This document shows positions 11,101-16,683 of a stretch of 64,000 nt of DNA, piece after piece. The stretch's first letter is position 1; each line of letters opens with the position of its first letter. This DNA is from Planctomycetota bacterium (GTDB taxonomy: Bacteria; Planctomycetota; UBA1135; JACQFD01), in contig JACQFD010000027.1 in assembly GCA_016200225.1 (NCBI GenBank), forward strand, positions 1-64,000, in the 5' to 3' direction. Both the position numbers and the translations under genes were made by a program. Below the pieces are notes generated by a model that was given only the letters and a program-made list of their open reading frames with translations, had not been told where the DNA came from and searched no databases.

Positions 11101-11186
11101 ATGATGTTACTATTATCACGAAGCGGGGAACTTCTTCGATCATTACTGGTTTTCCCGGTAACGGGCTGCCACTTCCGAAGCAATGA
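2187..11186 (+). CDS. Giant secreted CARDB-Rhs/YD-repeat protein with C-terminal nuclease-like toxin domain
   Basis: A protein of about 2999 residues. The start at the tandem ATG (2187/2190) gives a signal peptide ending near APAKS; the open frame runs further upstream inside the previous gene, but that extension lacks a signal. Order of domains: jelly-roll-like domain (~30-190), three CARDB-like adhesion repeats (each starting PDL...), more Ig-like and carboxypeptidase-regulatory-like modules, a proline-rich linker (~1180-1260), a DUF6531-type entry (DPINLFSGELKI, ~1272), many YD repeats, and the Rhs-core end (RYRTRMLDPLVGAF ... DPDGR, ~2730). After the core come a glycine-zipper hydrophobic segment and a final ~110-residue domain with AEHVIAQHG, INEAW, GYAGG, VTIITKRGT and IITGFPG. 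That pattern resembles RNase A-like/BECR-fold toxins; the family call is tentative. A likely immunity gene overlaps the stop codon. Confidence 0.88.
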   Translation: MMLNSRIFMLLTILANVLLMAGTAPAKSPTLLPSDDKVTALPYASSNYKFQTVVTFGDVPNGFEQPEFDDSNWIAGCAPFGNGGCSTTACTPWDSFTVLLIRKTFDLPSESIIAAELGIYINNDIRVWINGVDVTGYVSTSGCPSKDKIIKGFDPTILHSTNNTIAVLAFNYGSANGADLEVRVTKAPPHPDLKMIAGTLAAPSIAYNGTTVLISFDVQNIGDATASGTWHDDIYISADPAGSNPVFLKSFSHGGPLAPGSKYTVSTSVTIPSGLSGAYYPVIVADSTNTLNEFSGENNNTFVSPNVTTIGLLPQPDLIVQAFNPPAVVFDNTSALVSWTEFNQGTAAAGGSWLDRIYLSPDNIFGNGNDILLKTVSVAASLDTQGSTVHNETVSIPDAVNGAFYFIIVTDAQNQIDELPPSGESNNTSIAPISTQVIQLDFPDLAVTQVSPPAGKFAGESAQVEWTIQNNSIIETANGQWIDRVYLSTDDHLDVDDKLVAEVSNNMPVAPGHSYSGLASLSLPRTAGTYWLIVQTDVTNNVEEGSGGKTNNILATPLTVLAATYTAEVHTGFVEGLSPTDVNSLSIPLAGHAINLLSNQPEPNVPVTVRVWLKNSRRVFGPFMTDAQGNFSTSFTPLPNEAGHYIIFADHPAVFEDLESPQGSFDLIGLRFVPAKVIDVVGENASKTTEIKLQNLGDTAVLNISGVFNSTNGTVSGSADLPTMLGPLEEVTISYSLSAATAPSSQDKPIPANVDVSCDVLGVSTKASSLPIQLYITPATPNLIVKTGGFGSASNPVAILKGAQKVSSVIITNAGGAPAKDVTIFAPCIPNPDCQPNADCTTNSFDCPSGLLFNLITPVDVGDIPPGESRAIELSLNPSNAAIPGTTYDTTVNLLYNNSSVLTIPVDLKVTSDQKGAVTVRVEDEFTYYGKDGGNNVITYDTGMGPLVAGATLELFNAVDHGLVFSGETDASGNITIPQVVEGFYDVAVSAPKHASYQSTIEVTPGAETTVTAFVSVEVVTLNWDVAPTEVPDVYDINITAEFETFVPLPIITINPPLTKVDLQPGESMQTSVDVKNEGLVNALGTQFVLTSPPEYTFTALITDLGVLKPGQTVSVPVTIQRDPAVLQSAGCNTSFTSGVVYNVVCVEAIWHFTPVYWSIAKNCDNSPVSGGAPSGPPPQVKIEGPPPPPPQPPGPGGSPPPPPPPPPPQTIPFELPWPKVNQGQPNIVIQPPPCPPPPTQEDIEAGRCHPFNGGCVCDGTGQRSPQADGKTDPINLFSGELKITAEDLKIPGRGVDFVWTRTYRSKTGTATPQGNNWECAYGMHMNRQNESVVFYDGVGNADVYQPQSNNTWIKSGFFDQFTRNVDGSYTLTYANQARATFLPVDGSNTAGLLWQMIDRNGNTVTLQYDSAGKLTKILDSLQREINFAYNSDGFIESITDFAVRQVRYEYYQDGDDGGSFGDLKSVTLPAVSGTPNQNDFPFGKTTTYTYTKGFPTNIDRLNHNLLTITDAKGQTYLRNEYHPTTDPNDRLFDRVIKQTWGNRTDSIEIEYVPTAPTILNEQSVITVIQNDRVGNVTECDYDIKNRLIHKREYTGRAQVGQPTTLTSNRPANKLRASDPDVFVTKFYYNVDSLLTRIVYPNGNIRKNIYESDLNPAAPTQSRGNLREAHLEPGTHTPAGDQSEIVQKLEYDSAGGGCCGFNYVTKETDGNGNSTIHSYDSHGNRIKTVYAISSIEEQFEYNGFGQMTAHVLPDNGSGHKRRDEMVYYDSGPQAGYLQSSIVDSGGLNITSTFEYDVVGNCVRVVDPRGNDTLITFNQLNQPVQTLSPPSLNRVRYEKDYFYDENNNLARVDVANVDDQGQAQPNGALTANFEFDILNHVTRVTREVDATHSVITENEYDANRNITLVRSGVATNGSQTANVVRTLYDEREMVFQVIRGEGNPAQSTTQIDYDANGNRVAIREGLEGSPRVTLSVFDAFDRVVATTDPMGNVETVHFDASANRTSIRVDGELNDMPGSAGNVKLSQVSYTYDELNRVVKGDRDFFDLASGAAIGDGKATTTTVYSPSSQVLQSTDDNGHATSIVYDGANRPSLITDAKGNITTYNYDENGNVTALAETELPELGGAPQTFVTTNQYDRMNRILATTDNVGNTTSLFYNSLGDITTTVDARGNTVTNQFDGLRRLLQSTRLLTSTGDGSGSVIGQIVTKQEWDDNSRLAAQIDDNGNRTSYLYDVLNRQFATTFADGSQQTVAYDVHSNAAFTTDANQSLVTCFYDLDNRLTGKTVSRGPGVGGTTSESFSYDGLGEIASASNDASTVIRAHDSLGHVTTDLQNGKSVGASFDALGNMLTLKYSGGRIVNTTYDELNREKIISDAQGLITMYDYAGPGRVARRTNGNLTFSDYFYDAARRVSRITHSKVVGGAFDDREYTWDASYNKTSQHEMVSDVRNDYVYDSVSRLAHSTKTTAGAISEEIQYNLDGLGNRTSVVGGLGAGAYSCNGGYSPTACQLNQYTTTPFGSRGYDANGNVSNAGQPTGGPLSFVYDYKNELVSVNDGVGGAIAKYSFDALGRRISRQVFAPTPMTATYIYSGWSEIEVINSNGVDSGTYVLGRSLDEAIQFQTSSATSYFYADDQMSVRRVLNGAAQDLLTIDFADFGKPSFSTPASSLIDSVPSFTGRRFDKETGNIYYRTRMLDPLVGAFMSRDSIGIWGDPSEVGNGYSYIHNGPLSGVDPDGRTPLAVITGLAGAAYGAASSLYNGDGCGRAASWKDIGKNALRYGFKGAMLGLPIGGWGASLATNIGKGLAARMLASGLISWAGNFVEQRVEIAAGTQEDFHYIESLVSFGGGAVGGGVEFAVERWAARKVANALPAFIDHLDEMERARIQAASLDWSVISKTGETRAEHVIAQHGAMNLQKEVQGVFYSNPVGSINEAWSIAQRQRIQPIATGGVDIYLIPRANSGYAGGFSGKLRNLDDVTIITKRGTSSIITGFPGNGLPLPKQ

Positions 11187-11440
11187 GAAACGACGACAAA
11201 AACTACGCCTGGGTTGGAATATGCCCGATCTGTGGTCAGGGTAGGCAAGTCCTCGCCCGCGAGAAGCGCACCGGTACGTTATACATTCTTTGTGAAGACT
11301 GCGAGTCTGAATGGCGCCATCCCGAAGAGGCACGCGATATTGATAGAGCCTCGAGAGGAGCCTTTACGGAATCAATATTCCTAACACGAGAACAGATCAC
11401 CGATCACCCTTGGCTCTCGTTTCTGGAATGTTCGAATTGA
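11183..11440 (+). CDS. Zinc-ribbon protein, candidate immunity protein for the Rhs toxin
   Basis: An 85-residue protein whose ATG overlaps the stop of the Rhs gene (ATGA), so translation is probably coupled. It has two Cys pairs, CPIC and CEDC, about 24 residues apart, forming a zinc ribbon, followed by SEWRHPEEA. There is no signal peptide, so it should act in the cytoplasm. Immunity genes usually sit directly after the toxin tip of polymorphic toxin systems and are short and cytoplasmic. Position, size and coupling all fit that role; the sequence alone does not prove it. I do not recognise a named immunity family with certainty. Confidence 0.7.
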   Translation: MRNDDKNYAWVGICPICGQGRQVLAREKRTGTLYILCEDCESEWRHPEEARDIDRASRGAFTESIFLTREQITDHPWLSFLECSN

Positions 11441-11496
11441 TGTGCGGCACTCTTGGGGATTTCCCACTATCTCCTACTGAAATTCTCAAATTATAA

Positions 11497-13470
11497 ATGC
11501 AAAACACACGAATGAATTTCAACTCATACCTTCGGTCGATTTGTATTCTCCTTGCTCTTTTGTTTCTTTCATTTTCCTCCGCCTTCGCCCAAAACAGCGT
11601 CTGCGCAAAAGTAACGATCTCCCTCAAGCAGCAAGCCGTACTCACGCGCACGGCCTTTGAGGCGAACCTTGGGATCACGAACGGCGCGAGCGGGACCATC
11701 AGTGGAGTGAATGTTAAACTGGAGATCAAGGATCCGTCCGGCCAATTAGTCAATTCGCTTTTTGATATTCCAACGCCACAATTAACCGGTATCGCCGATG
11801 TCGCGGGTTCGGGAAGTATTACGCCCGGCGCGACGGGAAAAGCAAAGTGGCTCATTGTCCCGACTGAAAACGCGGCACCCAGTACGTCGCCCGTAGTCTA
11901 TTCGATCAGCGGATCGGTATCGCACTTTGAAAACGGCGTGCTCCTTACAATTCCCATGTTTCCCTCAAAGATCACAGTTTACCCGGACGCGGCGCTGTAT
12001 TTGCGATATTACTTACAGAACCCGGTGTATGGAGATAATCCATTTACGATTGAAAAAGAGCCCGCCGAGCCGTTCTCGCTCGGACTGATCGTTACTAATT
12101 CGGGAAACGGCGTCGCGAAGGACTTGACCATCAAGGCCGCGAAGCCGGAGATTGTCAAAAATACTGAAAACCTAATTATCGCATTTCAAGTAATTGCAGC
12201 CCAGCTTGGCGTAGCGCCGCTGAGCCCCTGTTTAACGATTGGATTCGGCGACCTGCAGCCCGTGCAAACAGCCGTCGCGCGATGGCTTCTGACTTCGACA
12301 CTGCAGGGGCAATTTAAGAAATACAGCGCGACGTTTCAGCACATCACCGGACTCGGCAGCCCCGGTTTTTCGCAAATCAAGGATACCAAGATCTTTGAAT
12401 TGAATCATGTGATACAGATTCCCGGGCAGGACGGCATTCCCGATTTTCTCGTTAATAATCCTCCGACGGTCGAACAAGATGATATTCCGGATGAAATTCA
12501 TACGAGCGACTTACAAATACTCCCGGTCCATTCGGACGCTCAGGCATCGCCGACGGACACGCCGAATATAAAGAATCTCGTAGTCTATACGACGGCAACG
12601 ATAGCAACGCCGGGTTGGAACTACTTGCGCATCGCGGACGCCTCGGCGGGAGCGTTGACGCTCGGACTCGTGAAGCGGATCAATCCGAACGGATCGTTCA
12701 TTGTCATTTCGACGGGCGCCACAGGAGATATTTGCAATGCGTGGACGACCCATCGGTATTATCCAATTAACGGACCTCCCCAGGGCGTGGAACATCGAAT
12801 TCACATCGTTGACAATCTCGCCACCGCAGGTACATATCAATATGAACTGACGTATTTGCCTGAACTTCACGTGTCGAGTGTCATCGTGAACGGCGGGCTC
12901 GCGCAACGATCGAATCTGACGGATATTTCTGTTTCTTTTACATGCGATACGAATATTCAAATGCTCATAAACGATGGGTCCGTTAAAGACGTTATCGCGC
13001 TATGGTGGCGACAGCAGAATGGAGCAGCCGTTCAAGTCTCCCTCACGCCAGATCGCTACACATGGGATCCGCAGATGCTCGTCGTCAAAATCGACCTGAC
13101 CGATGACAATGCGGGTCCAAGCCGCAAAACGATCGTCCCCGAAGGCAACTACGAATTGCGAATCAATACAAAATTGATTAACTGTCTTTCGACAAAGGGC
13201 GTGTTGCACGACGATGATGGAGTCAACGACGGAGTCTATCATTTCGGCACAAAGGAAGACGATTATTTTTATCAATTAAACGGCGACGTCGCCACGCAAA
13301 ATCGCACCGTGAACGAACGAGATAGTTACGTCGTCAGCAAGTACCTAGGTCTGAAACTCGGAGACCCGGACTACAATGCGAATGCGGACGCGAACGGCGA
13401 TAATATCATTGATCAAAAAGACTTGGATTTCGTCACACGATTCACGGGCCACACAATTATATTTTATTAG
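11497..13470 (+). CDS. Secreted multidomain protein with C-terminal dockerin-like domain
   Basis: 657 residues with a clear signal peptide (hydrophobic core LLALLFLSFSS, cut near AFAQ). ATGs at 11497 and 11512 are both possible; neither has a strong ribosome-binding site. The middle holds Ig-like beta modules with phrases such as PGATGKAKWLIVPT, DNPFTIEKEPAEPF and LVTNSGNGVAKDL, ending with DFLVNNPP. The last ~65 residues look like a type I dockerin: a QLNGDV start, a helix with a KYLGLKLGD turn, and an EF-hand-like loop NADANGDNIIDQKDLDF. It follows the immunity candidate by 56 nt in the same direction and probably belongs to the same surface cassette. No cohesin domain is visible in the window, so its docking partner is unknown. 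Confidence 0.8.
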   Translation: MQNTRMNFNSYLRSICILLALLFLSFSSAFAQNSVCAKVTISLKQQAVLTRTAFEANLGITNGASGTISGVNVKLEIKDPSGQLVNSLFDIPTPQLTGIADVAGSGSITPGATGKAKWLIVPTENAAPSTSPVVYSISGSVSHFENGVLLTIPMFPSKITVYPDAALYLRYYLQNPVYGDNPFTIEKEPAEPFSLGLIVTNSGNGVAKDLTIKAAKPEIVKNTENLIIAFQVIAAQLGVAPLSPCLTIGFGDLQPVQTAVARWLLTSTLQGQFKKYSATFQHITGLGSPGFSQIKDTKIFELNHVIQIPGQDGIPDFLVNNPPTVEQDDIPDEIHTSDLQILPVHSDAQASPTDTPNIKNLVVYTTATIATPGWNYLRIADASAGALTLGLVKRINPNGSFIVISTGATGDICNAWTTHRYYPINGPPQGVEHRIHIVDNLATAGTYQYELTYLPELHVSSVIVNGGLAQRSNLTDISVSFTCDTNIQMLINDGSVKDVIALWWRQQNGAAVQVSLTPDRYTWDPQMLVVKIDLTDDNAGPSRKTIVPEGNYELRINTKLINCLSTKGVLHDDDGVNDGVYHFGTKEDDYFYQLNGDVATQNRTVNERDSYVVSKYLGLKLGDPDYNANADANGDNIIDQKDLDFVTRFTGHTIIFY

Positions 13471-13785
13471 AATATATAACTGTTTACTCTTTCAATTGTA
13501 ACTATTCGTGGCCTGATCGAAATTGTAATAGTTAGTCAGACGATCGACTCGACGTGGCCGACCACGACGTCGAATTCTTGAGGAAGCACCGTTGGTGTTT
13601 CGGGTCTTCCCCCCAAAATCAGGCCCACTTGAAACTTTACACCGCATCGGTGTAAAGTTATGGGTGGACCAAAAATTGGGGGTTGACCATTTCCGTCCGC
13701 GCCTGGAAAATTTTTTTCCCCACCCCGAAAACTTTTAACATCCCCCACTCCACTTTCCGTCCCGCGAACGCCGAAAAAACGGTTC
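13471..13785. other. Non-coding gap rich in inverted repeats
   Basis: This 315-bp gap separates two plus-strand genes. I see no credible gene in it. It holds a long nested hairpin (13603-13688, listed separately), an imperfect inverted repeat around 13548-13574 (GACGTGG / CCACGACGTC), and an AACTATT / AATAGTT pair around 13500-13535. It may contain the terminator of the surface cassette and the promoter of the EAL gene. No clear -35/-10 pair can be assigned. Confidence 0.6.
13603..13688. other. Long nested imperfect hairpin with a perfect 12-bp core stem
   Basis: The centre is a perfect inverted repeat: AACTTTACACCG at 13633-13644, loop CAT, CGGTGTAAAGTT at 13648-13659. Outside it, GGCCCAC (13622-13628) pairs with GTGGACC (13664-13670) with one mismatch, and GGTC..CCCCC (from 13603) pairs with GGGGG..GACC (to 13688). 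The stem is too long, and lacks a T-run, for an ordinary terminator. It could be an operator, a small structured RNA or a miniature mobile palindrome. Confidence 0.6.
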
Positions 13786-15285
13786 GTGTCGAGCGCGAAA
13801 AACGGAGCCCACATCGGATTGAACGCCGCGAGCACAGCGGCGGGCGTCAGCGAGGCGCCGGCGATGACGTTTACTTGCGATCAGGCGATGCGCGAAACCA
13901 TCGCGACGTTGCTTGAACGCAACGGTTATTCGGTCGAACAATTCGGCGAACCGTATTCGGCGGTCGTACGCAAGACGGTGCACGACGACGGCGCCGACCG
14001 GCTCGCGCAATTGTATCAATCGCTCGATCGCGCTTTTAGTAATAAGACCGAGTCGGCCGTTTTATATATTTCCGCGCGGCCGCGGCTGCCCGGCGACGTG
14101 GTCGACGGCTTGGGCCGGGCGGCGGCGTTTGGCCCGGGAATTCTTCATGAAATCGAGGAGCTTCTTACAACCGAACCTCGAGCGCACGGGACCGATGGCG
14201 AATGCGTCCGCGCCATGACGAATACCGGCAATTTTATTGTTGCATTGAGCGGCGCGCGCGCGATCGAAAGCGCGTCCGCGCTCGCGACGCGATTACAAAC
14301 GCGATTCGAGCTTCCATTGATAATATTAGATTCCGAGGCGAATTTCGACGCGTGCATCGGAGTCGCGAACGCGGCGGCCGGACAGCCGGTGAAAAGTAAT
14401 ATACTTATCGAACGAGCCGAAATCGCGTCGCGCTGCGTGGCCTCGAAGGCGCAGCCCGCGCCGCAGTATTATCATGATTCGATGGCGCGGTGGACGGCCG
14501 AGCGCCGCGACCTCGAGCGCGACCTGCGCGCGGCGCTGCAAAACAACGAATTCGTCGTTTATTATCAACCGCGCGTCGCGACCGGCGATCGCGCGATCGT
14601 CGGGATGGAGGCGCTCGTCCGCTGGAACAGCCCGACGCGCGGATTCGTGCCTCCCGCGCATTTCATACCGCTCGCCGAGGAGACCGGCCTGATCATTAAA
14701 CTCGGCGAAATCGTCCTGCGCGAAGCGTGCCGCCAATGTAAAGAATGGATCGACGGCGGTCTGCCTCCGATGCGCATGGGCGTGAACGTCGCGGCGACGC
14801 AATTTAAAAATTCTAAATTTTACGATGCGGTGCTTTCCGTGCTCGCGGAAACGAACCTGCCGCCGGCCTGTCTCGAACTCGAATTAACAGAAAGCATCTT
14901 GATGGAAGACCCGAATCGGACGGCGAGAATGTTCGAGAAATTCAAGAGCGCGGGCATCCATCTCTCGATCGACGATTTTGGGACCGGATATTCCTCGCTG
15001 AGTTATTTGAAGCGATTCCCGGTCGACGGAATCAAAATCGACCAGTCGTTCATCCGTAATGTTATAAACGACCCGCACGACGCCGCGATCGTGACGGCGG
15101 TCGTCGTGCTCGGACACAGCCTCGGACTGACGGTGATCGCCGAGGGCGTCGAAACGGAGAGCCAGTTGCGGTTTCTCGAAGTCTTAAAATGTAACGAAAT
15201 CCAAGGTTACTATTTCGGAAAGCCCGCGAGCGCGGCGGACACGGCGCGTCTGCTGCGGCGCGGCCGTTGTTTCCCGAAGAATTAA
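13786..15285 (+). CDS. Cyclic di-GMP phosphodiesterase (EAL) with a degenerate GGDEF-like N-terminal half
   Basis: 499 residues from a GTG start; an in-frame ATG at 13864 is an alternative. The C-terminal ~250 residues form a complete EAL domain that linearises c-di-GMP: EALVRW (E about 275), GVNVAATQF, LELTES, DDFGTGYSS, IKIDQSF, AEGVET and QGYYFGKP are all present, so the metal- and substrate-binding set looks intact. The preceding ~130 residues follow the secondary-structure rhythm of a GGDEF domain (FIVALSGA..., ALATRLQTRF..., IGVANAAAG..., ILIERAEIASR) but lack the GGDEF signature, so this part is probably a regulatory, non-catalytic remnant. No membrane segment is seen, so it should be cytosolic. 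It converges with the signalling operon on the minus strand. Confidence 0.88.
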   Translation: MSSAKNGAHIGLNAASTAAGVSEAPAMTFTCDQAMRETIATLLERNGYSVEQFGEPYSAVVRKTVHDDGADRLAQLYQSLDRAFSNKTESAVLYISARPRLPGDVVDGLGRAAAFGPGILHEIEELLTTEPRAHGTDGECVRAMTNTGNFIVALSGARAIESASALATRLQTRFELPLIILDSEANFDACIGVANAAAGQPVKSNILIERAEIASRCVASKAQPAPQYYHDSMARWTAERRDLERDLRAALQNNEFVVYYQPRVATGDRAIVGMEALVRWNSPTRGFVPPAHFIPLAEETGLIIKLGEIVLREACRQCKEWIDGGLPPMRMGVNVAATQFKNSKFYDAVLSVLAETNLPPACLELELTESILMEDPNRTARMFEKFKSAGIHLSIDDFGTGYSSLSYLKRFPVDGIKIDQSFIRNVINDPHDAAIVTAVVVLGHSLGLTVIAEGVETESQLRFLEVLKCNEIQGYYFGKPASAADTARLLRRGRCFPKN

Positions 15286-15291
15286 TATCAC

Positions 15292-15314
15292 TTTCGATCG
15301 ATCGGCGATCGAAA
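15292..15314. terminator. Hairpin between convergent genes
   Basis: Perfect inverted repeat TTTCGATCG (15292-15300), loop ATCGG, CGATCGAAA (15306-15314), lying in the 37-bp gap between the stops of the EAL gene and the minus-strand receiver-kinase gene. It has A/T at both stem ends, which suits a bidirectional terminator, but there is no long T-run. Confidence 0.5.
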
Positions 15315-15322
15315 CCGGCGGT

Positions 15323-16681
15323 TCACGCGGCGGGCCCCGCGGTCTGCGCGATCGGCGCGTCCACGGTGAATGTAAACGTAGTGCCGCGTCCGGGAATTGT
15401 TTCAAACGTCAGGTCGCCGCCCATCACGAGCGCCATCTTTTTCGCGACCGCGAGGCCGAGTCCCGCGCCGCGCGTTCGACAACTCCGCGCCCCGGGCGCG
15501 CCGAACGGTTCGAAGACGCTCGATTGTAACAGTTCCGGAATTCCCGGACCGGAATCTGTAATATCACATTGCAATTGCGCAAGATCCCAGCGTTCCGTCT
15601 GCGTGGATTTCAACAATACTTCGACTCCGCCCGCGCTCGTGAACTGAACGGCGTTTCTTATTAATTCGCGGACGATCTGCTTCACGCGATCGGAGTCCAC
15701 ATGTATCAATCCCGGCATCTCGCCGCCGATAACGAACGTTAATTTTAACGATTTTGCCTCCGCGGACGTCCGCCACTCTTCGACAACTTCCGCCACGGCC
15801 GCCGCGGGGTCGCACGGCGCCGGCTCGCAACGAAATCGCGACGCTTCGAGCATCGAGAGATCGAGCGTGCGGTGGAACGTCGAAACTAACTGTTCGCTCG
15901 TTGACACGATTCTATCGATCAACGGCAATTCCGCGGACGCTCCCGCCTGCTTGCGCAGCGCGTCGGTTTCGTGAACGATCGATGAAATATTACGATTCAC
16001 TTCGTCGCCGAGTTTCGAATAAAAGTGAGTTTTCAATTCCGTGATCTTGTCCGAAGCCGCCTTCGCGATCACGAGCGACTTATTTACTGTTTCGAGCGAC
16101 ACGGCGTAGGCGCGCGCCTCCTCCTCCGCGAGGCGGAGCTGCGCCAACACCGCTTTCTCGCGCATCGCGATATTCCACTTTTCCGTGAGCGCGCTCGCGA
16201 TTTGACAAATCTCGTCGGAGTCGAACGGTTTTTTTAGTATTAATAAACGATCGGAGCGCCCGAGTCGCGCGACGGTCTTGTCCCAGGAATAATCGGAAAA
16301 CGCCGTGCAGATCGCGATCTGTATGGAAGCGTCCACTTTCCAGATTTCCTCGATCGTCTTCACGCCGTCCCATCCCGGCGGCATGCGAACGTCGACGAAC
16401 GCCATTGCATACGGTTTTTCCGAGGCGAGCGCTGATCTTACTTTTAGTAATGCTTCTTCGCCCTGATACGCCGAGTCGATATAATATACAGTAGTGCCGG
16501 CCGGCGGCGCCTCGGATTTCGCGGCCGCGTCGCCTCCGTCGAGAAACGCGCAAAGCGCATCTTCGAGTCCCGCCGACGCGGATTCGTCGCGCAGCAGAAT
16601 TTTCTTATAGTCCCCGTGAATCGCGGGCGTGTCGTCGACAATCAGAATTCGACTGTTATGTTCGTGCGTGGTTTTTGTCAT
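15323..16681 (-). CDS. Receiver-HATPase signalling protein lacking the phosphoacceptor histidine
   Basis: 452 residues. The N-terminal receiver domain has the acidic pair in LIVDDTP (16-17), phosphoacceptor Asp97 in FVDVRMP and Lys150/151 in LKKPF, with an unusual ~40-residue insertion after the first strand region. A coiled linker (~170-215) leads to a region laid out like HisKA (KTHFYSKLGDEVNRNIS), but where kinases have H-E this protein has D-E (Asp226), so it cannot be phosphorylated there in the usual way. The HATPase domain keeps its N-box (RELIRNAVQFT), DSGPGIP and GAGLGLAV. It is cytosolic and starts 2 nt after the CHASE4 kinase gene, so the two are surely cotranscribed. A role as a partner or modulator of that kinase is inference. 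Confidence 0.85.
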   Translation of the reverse strand: MTKTTHEHNSRILIVDDTPAIHGDYKKILLRDESASAGLEDALCAFLDGGDAAAKSEAPPAGTTVYYIDSAYQGEEALLKVRSALASEKPYAMAFVDVRMPPGWDGVKTIEEIWKVDASIQIAICTAFSDYSWDKTVARLGRSDRLLILKKPFDSDEICQIASALTEKWNIAMREKAVLAQLRLAEEEARAYAVSLETVNKSLVIAKAASDKITELKTHFYSKLGDEVNRNISSIVHETDALRKQAGASAELPLIDRIVSTSEQLVSTFHRTLDLSMLEASRFRCEPAPCDPAAAVAEVVEEWRTSAEAKSLKLTFVIGGEMPGLIHVDSDRVKQIVRELIRNAVQFTSAGGVEVLLKSTQTERWDLAQLQCDITDSGPGIPELLQSSVFEPFGAPGARSCRTRGAGLGLAVAKKMALVMGGDLTFETIPGRGTTFTFTVDAPIAQTAGPAA

Positions 16682-16683
16682 AA

